DNA of 64,000 nt from Adiantum capillus-veneris (Eukaryota; Streptophyta; Polypodiopsida; Polypodiales; Pteridaceae), in contig CM043964.1 of the NCBI GenBank assembly GCA_014529385.2, forward strand, positions 106,086,087 to 106,150,086, given 5' to 3'. A program made the position numbers and the translations under genes. The first letter of the stretch is position 1, and each line of letters opens with the position of its first letter. Positions 11,201 to 22,400 of this stretch are shown piece after piece. Under the pieces are notes generated by a model. The model made no database searches, was not told where the DNA came from, and worked only from the letters and a program-made list of their open reading frames with translations.

Positions 11201-12676
11201 CTAATGATCCACAAAGAATGTGAATTTGTTCGCGAGTAAGTAATGCCGAAATTTCTTTACCGCATATATCATACCCAATCCTTCTCTTTCAGTGGTAGTA
11301 TAATTCTTTTCTGCACTGTTGAGTTGTCTACTAGCATAACTGATTGGAAAGTCCGTCTTACCGTCATCTGGTTGTGCTAATATACAGCCCATTGAAAATG
11401 CCAAAGCATCTACATGTACATGGAAGATCTTTGACCAATCTGGTGCTTTTAGAATTGGTGCAGATACCAGTGCATCTTTCAGTTTCTGGAATGACTCCTC
11501 ACATTCATTTGTCCAAATGAAGAGCGTGATTAGACTATACAAGGGTTTTGCTATTACAGCGTACATGTAGATAAAACGTCGGTAGTATCCACAATGTCCC
11601 ATAAATGATTGTACCTCTCGTACAGTGTTTGGTCTTGGCAATTCTATGATCACCTTTACCTTGTCTTCATCAGTGGTAATTTCATTAGCCGACACTATGT
11701 GGCCTAAGATTTTACCTTGTCGTACCATGAATACACATTTTTCTGGGTTGAGGCAAATCCTATACGTTCTGCATTTTTCGAATACCTTTCTCAGATGATC
11801 TATATGGTCTTCTCTCAATAGAGAATAGACACACAAGTCGTCCATGTAAATATCCAAGAATTTTCGCAAGTATTCTTTAAAAGCGTGTGTCATTAATCTC
11901 TGAAATGTGGCTGGAGCATTGGTCAAGCCAAATGGCATTACCCTAAACGCATATATGCCCCATTCTGTTGCAAATGCTATTTTGTATTGATCTTCTAGTT
12001 TGACCCCCAATTGGTTATAACCAGAGAATCTGTTCGTAAAGCTATAGGCTTTAGCTATAGGCTTGCTTGCCTGCCACTCGTTCCAGGACGTGTTGAGTGA
12101 TAGGAAGAGGGTAGTTGTCCCTTATCGTGGCTGCGTTTACCTTCTTGAGATTTACACACACTCGTAATTTCCCGTTTTTCTTGGGTACCACCACTATCGG
12201 GGACACCCAGTGCGTGTGCTCTATCTCATAAATAAATTCAGCCTCCTTAAGTTTGTCTAACTCTCTTTTATCCTTTTAGCGAATGTCTCATTATACGTGT
12301 ATGGACGTTGTTTTCTTGGCTTTGCATCAGACTTCAGAGGGATTGAATGTTCACAAATGTTAGGATCCACTCCCTTCAAATCTTTGTACGACCATGCAAA
12401 TACATCTCGAAATTCCTTAAGTGTTTTGATCAGTAAGTCCTCTTCTTCTCGACTTAGATCTGTGGCAATGTAAGCAGGTCGCGGATTTTCTTCTGGCTCT
12501 GCTAAGTCTATTTTCTTGGCGTTCTCTGGCCCATCGTAGGACTCGTTTGATTTAGGCTCCCTCATTGGTTGTTGAACCACCAATCTTCTTTCCTGAATGG
12601 TGTACTTACAATAGTGAGGAGGGACATCTATCTTTTTACTCCCATCACTCTCGTTCGTTCCATCGCTACTTTCCAT
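11201..12676 (-). pseudogene. G1 reverse transcriptase and RNase H
   Basis: RT motifs in order: VPKKNGKLRVCVNLKKVN; FATEWGIYAF and [12 protein letters not shown]; catalytic YMDD; LNPEKC and GKILGHIVS; then the RNase H block HVDALAFSMGCILAQP and YTTTEREGL. It belongs to the Metaviridae (Ty3/gypsy) type. The frame is lost between 12257 and 12010 by an apparent 1-nt deletion near 12265 and regained after a 13-bp tandem duplication near 12035-12060 (unit GCTATAGGCTTTA), net +12. TAG at 11201-11203 stands where G2 has Gln. Confidence 0.93.
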
Positions 12677-12694
12677 TTCAATTGTCCATACATT

Positions 12695-14218
12695 TTAAAT
12701 TTTTTGTTTCAACTCATTGTATCTTGTTTTCCTTTCAATTTTCGTCATAATTGGGCTACCACAGACATTCAAGTTTTCTGTTGCAACTCTTTTTTTTGGT
12801 TTGCTGGTTTTCTTAGGTTTCAACAGTCTGGATTTAAATCCTGAGTCAACAACCTTAAAAAATCTTCCTGACACTTTATCCTTAGCACAATCAAAAGCAT
12901 GAATGTTCATAAGGAAATGTGTCTTACCCTTAAACTCCGGCATGGGTCTCAAGATGGTTGGTGGACTGATATGGTGTCGTTTACTCTTGTATCTTTTTTG
13001 GCGTCTCTCACTTTGGTTTGGGAAATTGTAGAAGACTTCATTGTCTTGATCTTGATTGTCGTATCCCTCCGTATTTTCCGACTTCTCGTCATCCGCGTTA
13101 TCCTTGTTTTCACTTTGATCAAAAGAATCATAAAATTCTTCTCCTTCCTGCTTGATTTTTGTAGTGGGGATGTCCACATAGCCCCCTATCTTAATCTCAA
13201 GTTTCGTTTCTATTTTATGGATCCTCATATTCTCAGTATCTCCATCGTTCTCGTCCTCCTCCACAATTTTTCTCAACATGTAGTATGGTATGATATCGTA
13301 GCCATTCTCATCACAAAATTTTGTGGGAGTGACTTCATTGATGCATACATCCAATGTAGCCAAAATTTGAGACCATTCTAGGGGTTCGAGCTTCTCTTCA
13401 GGAAAAGGTTCTTGTATATAGGCATTGTCTTCCAAGACCCTCTCCAGTGTCCTTTCATTGTTGTCAAATTCACTACATTGAGATGTCCCGCACATCCATA
13501 TCTCCTTTTTCTTACAAAGCCACGCTGGGACTTCTGATCCACTAATGGTGGCTGAGTCAAATTCTTCCACAGGGGTTCTCGTGACATCATGGTAGCTATG
13601 ATTTTTCATGTTTACGCGTGTAGTAGTTTCAGCATGTCTTAGATACAAATAATCATACCCCCAGTCCTGCACCATTTTGAGTTGCCTCATGAACGACCTA
13701 CCAAGGATAATTTCATAGTTGTTCTTCTTTCCGAAATCTACTATGGCAAAGGTATGTTTGTACTCTATGCCACATGAAGATACCACAATTGCCTCAAGCA
13801 ATCCTATAGGCCTTTCTATGTGCCCATCCGCCAGTTGCAATTTCATTCTAGTTGTTCGTATTGCCGGTTTTCCCCATTTTTCCCATAGCATTTTGGTCGC
13901 AATGGCAATGCCAGCTCCACTATCAAGTATTGCCTTAGTCTTTATGCCGTTATACTCAACTTGTAGGGTTGTGTTGCCATCTTCACCTTCACAATACTCT
14001 CCTACCTTGTTGAGTGGCACTGGTTTAGTGTTGACTTTCTTCGGTTCTGTGTCATTAAGCTCGGTTTCGAAGAACTTAAGAGGCGTTCTTATGCCAAATT
14101 TTTCAAGACATTTGCCCACTTCCGTCCACATGCTTGGCCTAATTTTTAACAATTCTGCCAATGTGATTGTACACTTGACCGGAGTGGTCAACAAGTCTGT
14201 CAAGATTTTAGTGTCCAA
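12695..14218 (-). pseudogene. G1 first retropepsin (PR1) and long acidic linker
   Basis: Contains ILDSGAGIAIAT (catalytic Asp-Ser-Gly near 13905-13928), a flap-like LADGH and IILGRSFM, which is a normal plant gypsy protease. After it come about 280 residues conserved in G2, G3 and G4: WSQILATLDVC, FCDENGYDIIP, and a short FPNQSERRQKR motif before RT. A TAA at 12695-12697 ends the frame just before the RT N-terminus. The 5' side reads in frame into gag if S1 is excised, so gag-pol was one continuous frame. Confidence 0.9.
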
Positions 14219-14359
14219 TTGATTTGACCCGCCTATTCTTTGAGAAGGTACTCTTTGAATTTCTGACCTTGCCTCTGTTAGGAAATAAGACGTAGCTAAA
14301 TAGATAATTGAGTAGATTACTTAATAAAGAGAGACAGATTTATATACACGAGATTATAG

Positions 14360-14362
<3 letters not shown>

Positions 14363-14406
<44 letters not shown>
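14363..14406. repeat. (AG)n microsatellite, 44 bp
   Basis: Uninterrupted AG dinucleotides inside S1. Confidence 0.95.
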
Positions 14407-14410
<4 letters not shown>

Positions 14411-14747
14411 CACGATATACGTGGTTCACCCAATGTGGGCTACGTCCACGGGAAAGCAGCCACTCAATGGCTTTAGTACTTCAAAACAAGAAGTAGTTTA
14501 CAAAGGGATTATACCCTTAATGGAGCTCCCACCTTGCTTCACTCTCACCACCTCACACTCACCTTGTTGCATCAACTTCACACTATGAAATGTGTGTAGA
14601 AATGGCCTCCTTTTATAGGCCAAAAGGGCTGCCCTCTCTTATGAGAGACAACCATGTGTAGCCGCCCCTGTGCGAATAAGTCCAAATCGGACCCTCCAAT
14701 CCGCCCATGTGTGGCCGCCCTTGAGAAGACAAGTCCGCTTTTGAATT

Positions 14748-14880
14748 CGGCCACCGGCCATTGAATGCGGCCACCGGCCACCGGCCATTGACTTCCGACC
14801 AACGGCCACCGGCCATTGACTTCCGACCACCGGCCATCGGCCATTGACTACCGGCCACCGGCCAACCGATCGGTTGTTTT
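14748..14880. repeat. GC-rich minisatellite in S1
   Basis: Irregular tandem copies of a roughly 25-bp unit made of CGGCCACCGGCCATTGA and CTTCCGACCA parts. The palindromic GGCC cores make it prone to hairpins. It accounts for the repetitive small ORFs on the minus strand here. Confidence 0.8.
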
Positions 14881-15117
14881 CCGACCACTTTCCGGCCGCC
14901 GTCCGGCCATAATATTCCAGCGAAAAAAAAGTCTCAGGGGCCTCCGCCCCCGAGGCCTTTAAAGTTGCCCCTGATTCTTGTCCTAGAAAATTTTGGTTTC
15001 CGGTGAGTGATTTTCCTTCACGCACGATGGCTTCTCCTCATAATGGGGGCCTTACAAATGTGCGCTTTTACCACAGAAAATTACAAGGGTAAATCAGGCT
15101 CCATACTTAACAGCCTC

Positions 15118-18100
15118 ATAGCCCCCCATATATGATGGCAAAGTTCTGAGTGATTGTGGTCTGCTATCTTCGGATGCAACTGAACCATTATCCCCTTGAA
15201 ATGATTTAACATCTAAATCCCATGGAGGCTTATTCAAGTTCAGCTCCGAGAAAGGCGCTGACTCGACTGTTTTTGTCTCATATTTTTCTTGAGCTTTTCG
15301 CACCATTTCCCATAGCTATTCAAGCCAATTTTCTTCCACAATAGGGGAATATGGTGGAAAATCTTTCAGTGATTCATCAGTGCTATTAGGTACGTCTTTT
15401 GCATCCTCTACATCCGGCAAGGATTTAATGTTTTCTATCTTGTCGGGTATCCTTTGTTCGGTTTTGTGAGGTGTTTCATTGTTTGGTGGTTTGATTACTC
15501 TATCTCCTGCTTCCATAGGTGGAGGCTCCAGTAAAGCTTGTGCAGTTTCAATCAGCTGTTTGCGCATCTCTAGTCTCTGTTTTTCTATCTCTGGATATGG
15601 ATATGTCATCCATCTTTGCTCTAGAGTCTGTCTGTTCTTCAATCTTGCTTCATATGCTTGCAAGATTGCATCTAAGGGTTCATTGATCTTATCTACCAAT
15701 ACCGACCCTCCTGAGCTTGCACTTCTTGGTCCTTCCGTTGATTTTAGAGAGCCGGACTCTCTTTGCTGATTAAGTTGCTCTCGAGCTATCGTTAGCTCAG
15801 CTTCTACATCTTTTTGTTTTCGCTCACATCTAGCTTTCATTTTCGCTTTTCGTTCTTTCCAAGGATTATCACGACTGACGCTAGACTTGTCAGTCTTGAT
15901 TTCTTCTTGATTTTCATTGTTACTCTCAGGATGATTGTCATTTTTCCTTGCTTGGGCTCTCGTCAAGACCTTAACAGGAATCGGAGTTTCGTTTTCTGAC
16001 CCTCCACTGGAAGGTAGCGCTCCCAGCATATTCAAGGTAGTTTTTGCTCCTTTGCTCGGGTTTTTTAGGGCAATCAGGGATCAAGTGAGTAATTCCACAC
16101 TCCGTGCAATATGCGTTGACCCTAATGATTTCGTCATGAGGGCAGTCCCTCAGCCAATGGTCTCCACCACACTTGTAGCATGGTCCTTTAGGCTGTTGAG
16201 GTGCTCCTGGAGCTCCTCTTTGTTGGTGTGCAATTCTTTGCCCGCTCATGCCTCCGTTGCCTATGAACAACAGTGTTCTTTCATCCAGGCTATATCGTCC
16301 TTCCCCCACTGCCTGTGCAGCAGTTGGTGGTCCTGTATTTCCTATCATGCTCCATGGTTATATTGTAGAGGGTTCGTCCGGTGGATAATAGACAGAGTTT
16401 GCCGCATATCCATTGGGCTCATCGTAGTATGCATGCATAGGTACCAAAGCCTTCTCATCCGACTCAATTACTGTGGGTGTGTATCTTTTACCGACTAGTC
16501 TTAATCCTGGTAGGGGTGGTTGTTGTCCCAACACTGGTTGTGGTCTTTCTGCACCTCCAGGTCCTGGTAGATTGCCAGTCTGATATCTAGGCATCGGTGG
16601 GATTTGAGGAGATGTCGCTTGAGCTTGTGGAGCATATGGTCATTCTCTCACATATCACTTGTTATAATAACACTCCTCTGTCCCATGGTTTGTCCATTTT
16701 TGTTCAATCGCACACCATTTTGGTTGTTTAGCTTGTGGTTTGGAATACAAGTTAATCTTTTTAAGCACCTCCTCTACAAGCTGCTCTTGGCTTACTGCTA
16801 CTTCTCCTTTCAATGTTGTCTTAGCAGACTTGCTTCCGCTTTGTTGCGAGGAAGAATCATCGTCAAGATCCTTGAACTCACCCTCTTTGTAGACCGCACA
16901 ATTGTCCACAAGGTATAGAGCTTCCTTGGTTAAATTATTCAACGTAGTGCTCCTTTTCATATGTAAGTCCTTTTGAAGATCTGCATTCCTTAGTCCTTGG
17001 ATAAATATAAGCATAAGTCTGGACTGAGTTGGCAGTTCTTCCACAGGGCAGAACTTAACATATCTTTTTAATTGAAGGGCCGCCTTTCGCACAGACTCTC
17101 TATCTTTCTGTTTGAATTTATGGATTTGCGAGACTGTATTATGAGCTATCCCCCTTTGTGAGAATTCCTCGATAAACTTGTCAAACACTTCCTCCATAGA
17201 CTCAAAGTCTCTTCGCTCCACTGAGTCAAACCATGTAGCAGCATCATCCTCTAAGGTTAAACCGAATCCTGCAAATTGGGTAGGAAAGTCTAACACCTCT
17301 TCAGCTCTAATTACACGCACAAAGGCTGCTACATGATCTCTCGGATCCCTGCTTCCCGTATATTTCTTGTTTACCCATTTTTGCACTTGAGAAGGTCTAA
17401 TTCTACGATGGTCTACAAATCTCATCATGGGATCTCCCCATCCTAGCCGATATACCTCCTCTGGTCTTCTGTACTGGCCAGGTTCCTCTCCCAATGGTGC
17501 TCCTAATCCATAATTTCTAACAGTTCTCGTGAGAGATGGTTCATCTCTCCGAACTCGTTCTCGGGGTGTTCTTCCAAGCTCAGTTGACCCCTGAGTCTTT
17601 GGCTTACTCTCTCCTTGATACTGTGCATAGAGTGGTGGTTCCTGTAGATCCCTTAATCCTCGTGCGGTTTGATAACCCTCTTGGGTTCGCTCTTGTTCTA
17701 ATGTAGCACTCTGTCGAAGCCATGCCTGCAATGATGGCTGAGTAGCTGGTTGGTCCTAGTAGTTGGACATCGGTGGTTGGGTAGAATGTGAGGTAGTGTC
17801 ATACTCTTCTGAAAAGGGATTAGTCGACTTGCTAGGGGTGTAGGTGGCTCTTGGTACTTCATCGGGGCCATAGGTCGATGCTCCCAGAACTGTTGCCCTT
17901 TCAACCTCTTCTGGGAGAATACGTTTGTATTCTCGCCCGTATCTATCAACAAAAATAATATCCTTCCCCATAGCAGTTTCATAAGAAAATAAGTAAAGAA
18001 CCTTGTCTTTGCTTAATTCATTTGGGTAGGGTTCCTTGCATCGAAAGTAAGAGACTATTCCCTCGCTTTCATGCTTGTAAATCCCTACATTCTCATTATA

Positions 18101-18676
18101 GGTTGGGACCCTGGTTGTTTTCTTATCATACATAAGAAGCGCTCCAGGTCGATCGATGTTAGGAGGCGGTTCTTGGGTTTCTGAAACCATTTTCCCTTTT
18201 GCCATGTTATCCCCATATCTGTTGTAATCCTCAGGGTTACTCACTATCAGATAGTGGTTCCCCTTTTCGTCTCAGAATCTGTCACCATCATCATAGACTC
18301 AAATTATCTCTAGTCTCTGAGCCGGTCTTTCTTCAATACAAATACACTTGCCTCCTCGATAGTCAGAATAAACTAAGGCTCCCCTCGAGTTAGTTCCTTC
18401 CAAGAAGATTATAGTGAACTGGGTTTCGTTTAAAGGATGTAGGGAGGTGCTCCCCCCTGGCATTGGTCCTTCACCGTTGAAACCTCCTGGCTGTTGACTC
18501 CCCGTCATGAAGAAGGACTTTTCCGACGAAGTGTCAGTATCACTACCCTCTTCAATGATTGGTGCTAATGGGTCTAGCCTCGTCTGAGTTACACTCTCTT
18601 CAATGGACGTGGTGCTAATTTGACTTTTGACACTTTTAGCTCCCGACTTAACAAAGGCTCCTGACCTTGAATACAT
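15118..18676 (-). pseudogene. G1 gag (capsid and nucleocapsid)
   Basis: ATG at 18676 opens a frame that shares DTDTSSE-type text with the G4 gag start. Parts: N-terminal domain (18676-17760) similar to the G4 gag; Retrotrans_gag capsid (about 17400-16900; W-x-x-K-Y-GS, FKQKDRESVR, LFIQGL-type motifs); a KWTNHGTEECYYNK segment; and two zinc knuckles near 16180 and 16100 with spacing CX2CX3HX4C (CYKCGGDHWLRDC, CTECGITHLIPDC). A charged region continues in another frame (16035-15118), so there is one frameshift near 16000. In-frame stops: TGA 18299, TGA 18272, TAG 17756, TGA 16655, TGA 16640, TAA 16358. Confidence 0.85.
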
Positions 18677-18956
18677 AAGAATGAAAGTTTGGTTGCAAAC
18701 TTAAAGCTTACCTGGACTCCTTCTTCCTGTATGGCTTTGTGTTGATCTCCTTTTGGGATCTACACAAGGATGGTTAGTCTGCTCACAAGGGTTTTCCCTG
18801 AATTACCAAATATCTTTCAAGTATATACAGCAACCCCTTAGTCAGTCTTCTGGTGGCCCAATTTCAAATCTGAAATGATGGTTGGGATCTATATAGAGAG
18901 TATATCCTAGCAGTATAGTCACAAATTGCAAAAAGTGTCTAATTCACTACTTTCTT

Positions 18957-18974
18957 AGTTTATCGCGATAGACT
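18957..18974. promoter_or_regulatory. G1 palindrome, gag leader copy 1
   Basis: AGTTTATCGCGATAGACT, one change from the consensus, 281 bp upstream of the gag ATG. A 30-nt block ending ATGAAGTTTGGAC follows 87 bp further right; a related block is at the same offset from the copy at 24740. Confidence 0.75.
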
Positions 18975-19099
18975 GACAATTTGCTCAGCACAAGTCAATT
19001 CAAAATTGTAACTTTACCCTTGAGTTCTAGTTACCCTCTACAGCCTATCCCTCAAGTTTTATGAAGTTTGGACACTTGGGTTGGGTTTTGGTCCCATTT

Positions 19100-19326
19100 T
19101 GTTGGAATTAGGGTTGCAGAGAAACACACACAGCTTGGAGAAGACGAAGGAAGCTCAAGGCACACAATAGAGAGTGTGTTACTTAGTGTGCAATGGAAAG
19201 ATAGATAGCCCTAGAGTGATGGGCGTATATACAATCCACGGGGGAAAAAACCTCCTAAAGAGGGAAAAAATGCCCCAGCGGTCCTAGTGTGTTCACACAC
19301 ATCACTACCACATGTATATGGTAACA
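19100..19326 (-). repeat. C1 3' LTR
   Basis: 227 bp, TGTTGGAATT...GGTAACA as read on the plus strand. Next to it, at 19327-19338, the element-strand purine tract CCAGGGGGGATT is the polypurine primer. Confidence 0.95.
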
Positions 19327-19401
19327 AATCCCCCCTGGAGTGATGCGGTGAACAAGAGCTGGCACATGAGTAAAGGGAAGTGCCATGCCCTGAGGACAGG
19401 A

Positions 19402-22400
19402 TCAGTCCACAAAGGGGAGTAAGCCCAAAGCTTTGCGGAAAGCTTCAAGCTTCTCACAAGACAATGCCTTTGTGAAAAGATCTGCAAGGTTGTCCTGTGT
19501 TGGCACATAAGCCAAGCTGATCTCTCCTGCTAAGAGCCTCTCCCTGACATAGTGGTAATGCACCTCAATGTGCTTTGTGCGAGCATGAAAAACTGGGTTC
19601 CTCGCAACTGCCAATGCGCTCTGACTGTCAGTGTAGATAGTGTTGGCAGTGTCCTGTCCAACACCCAAGTCAGCCATAAGGCGTCTGAGCCATACACACT
19701 CAACCATAGCTGTGAAGACTGCCCTGTACTCAGCCTCACAACTCGAAGTGGCCACAGTAGGTTGCTTCTTGCTCAACCATGATATACATGAACTGCCAAG
19801 CACAAAACAAGAACCACTTGTGGACACTCGCGTGTCAAAACAACCAACCCAATCTGAGTCCGAAAAAGCATGTAAGTCTGGCGGCAATGACAATGATCCC
19901 CCCTTGGGATAAAACAAGCCAAGATGTAAAGGGCCACTAAGGTAGCGGAAAATCCTCTTGACAGCCTGCCAATGCTTAGACCCTGGGCTATGCATAAATC
20001 TGCTGACCTGCGAGACTGCAGACTGAATATCCGGCCTCGTGTTGCATACATAAATGAGGCAGCCAACAGCAGTTTGGTAAAGAGTGACATCAGCAGGATC
20101 GCCAGCATCATGTAGACTCAACTTCAAACCTGTTTCCATGGGAGTGGCAATAGGTTTGCAATCCTCAAGTCCAAACTTACATAGCAATGTCTCTATGTAA
20201 CTTTTCTGACACAAGGCAATACCACCATCACACTGCTTAAACTGTATACCCAAGTAATTATGCAACAGCCCCAAATCTTTCATCTTGAAAGTAGCATTCA
20301 AATCAGCCTTAAATTCAGCAATATGTCTCTCATTTGGTCCAGTGATCAGCAAATCATCAACATAAAGAACCACAATGAGAAATACATCATCCTCACGCTT
20401 TACATACAATGTGCTTTCTGTTGGACTGTTACGAAAGCCTCGTTTAACCAAATGAGTGTCAGCTTTCTCATACCAAGCACGAGGAGATTGCTTCAACCCA
20501 TACAAAGCCTTCTTACATTTGCACACTTTGTCCTCTTGTCCTTTTATGACAAAACCGCGCGGCTGCGTTACATAAACTTCCTCAAATATGTCACCATTCA
20601 AGAAAGCAGTAACAATTTCTGATTGATGTACATGCCAACCAAAATGAGCTGCCAATGCACATAGAAAACGCACAGTAGTCATACGACAAGTGGGAGTAAA
20701 AGTCTCTTCATAATCTATGCCTTTTTGTTGTGCATAACCCTTTGCAACAAGTCGAACCTTATGGCAATCGATCTCACCATCCGGCTTGCGTTTCAACTTG
20801 TAAACCCACTTCGTACCAATGGCCTTTTTGCCAGGAGGCAAATCACATAAAGTCCATGTGTCATTCTCTATAAGTGCATCATATTCTGATTTCATGGCAG
20901 CAATCCAATTTTTTGAATTCTGTGCTTCATCAAAAGACAGAGGCTCCTCAACATCATGTAAACTAGACATAGCCAAAGCATAACAATCTGATGCATAAGA
21001 TGCATGGCGAGAGCCTGAACGAGTACGACTAGATAAAGGTGCATCCAATTTACTGTCACACAAAGTGTGCACCAGCCATTTTGGCATACCTCTAGCCTGC
21101 TCATTTTTAGCCCTTTCCTCATCAAGTACATCATGTACATCTGCATCAGTGATAGGCTGTTCTAAAACATTTTCAGAAACCCCCATAGGCTGTACATTTG
21201 CCTCATTGGAACTTACATTCGTATTTCCACCACTGAAAAGAGGCAACAAAGTGTCATAAATGTCCTGTGAGCTTACATTACTGTCTCTAGTACATGATAG
21301 CAAGGGCTGAACAGAGTCTTCCACAAACACTACATCCCGTGAAACCAGAATACATTTTGTTTGCGGATGATACAACCTGTAACCTTTGCTTTCAGCACTA
21401 TAACCAACAAAAATACATTTGACAGCCTTATCATCCAATTTTCTGCGCTGCACTTGTGGCACCAAAGCATATGCCAAACAGCCAAAAACACGCATGTGCT
21501 CAATAGAAGGCTTTCTATCATGCCATGCTTCATATGGAGTAATAGACTGCAAAGCTTTCGTAGGACACCTGTTAAGTACATAAGTGGCACACATGATGGC
21601 CTCAAGCCAAAAAGAATGCGGCAAAGCTTGACTTTTGACCATACATCGTGCCATTTCCGTTAGTGACCTGTTTTTCCTCTCAGCAACACCATTTTGTTGA
21701 GGTGTATAAGGCACTGTACATTGGTGTTTTATCCCACGACTAGCCAGAAATGCATTAAATTCATGAGACATATACTCCCCCCCTCGATCGGAACGGAGGG
21801 TGCCCATAGTACATTTTGAGACATTTTCAGCCATAGCCAAAAATTGTTTGAAGCACATAAAAACTTTGGACTTCGCTTTAAGCGGAAATACCCATGCATG
21901 CCTGGAGTAATCATCAATGAAAGTCACGAAGTACAGGTAATTGCCCAAGGACGGAGTTTGCATGGGCCCACAAACATCACTATGCACAAGCTGCAACCTG
22001 CATGTGGCCCTAACTGAACCATCCTTTGGAAACTTAGAACGCTGCATTTTACCCAGAATACAGCCTTCACAAACATGTTTGATAGGTGCTTCAAGAGGCG
22101 GCAAAGAAGCAACCATATCAGATTTCTGCAGACGCAGCAAACTGGAAAAATTCAGATGACCAAAACGTGCATGCCAAAGTTTTGCATCTGAAATAGCCCT
22201 TGAATCTGCAACAACATTTGCAAAATTTTGTCCACACTTGTCATACAAAGTGAGCTTATATAGCCCACGGCACAAAAGCCCAGATGCAACAATTTCATCA
22301 CCAAAACTGAGATCATGAACTGTACATCTGTCATCCACAAATTTGACTACAAGTCCAAGTCTAGCAAGTGCGGATATAGACAAGAGATTCTTCTTGATCC

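Larger units (their letters stand above)
14271..15117. mobile_element. S1: solo LTR-like insertion in the G1 gag-pol frame
   Basis: 837 bp (14276-15112) starts TGTTAG and ends TTAACA, and is flanked by the 5-bp duplication GCCTC (14271-14275 and 15113-15117). Removing it and one duplication joins the gag and PR1 frames directly. It contains an (AG)n tract, a GGCCACCGGCCA-rich minisatellite and no coding region, which fits a solo LTR left after LTR-LTR recombination. The family and orientation are not known. Confidence 0.8.

Noticed and set aside
10927-12010. Second (archaeal-type) RNase H as in Tat/Ogre elements
   Set aside because: The segment between RNase H and integrase is filled by the first H2C2 module; no additional RNase H catalytic motif is seen.
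14578-15025. Overlapping minus-strand ORFs of 88-128 codons rich in Gly, Trp and Arg
   Set aside because: They are translations of the GC-rich minisatellite inside S1 in different frames.
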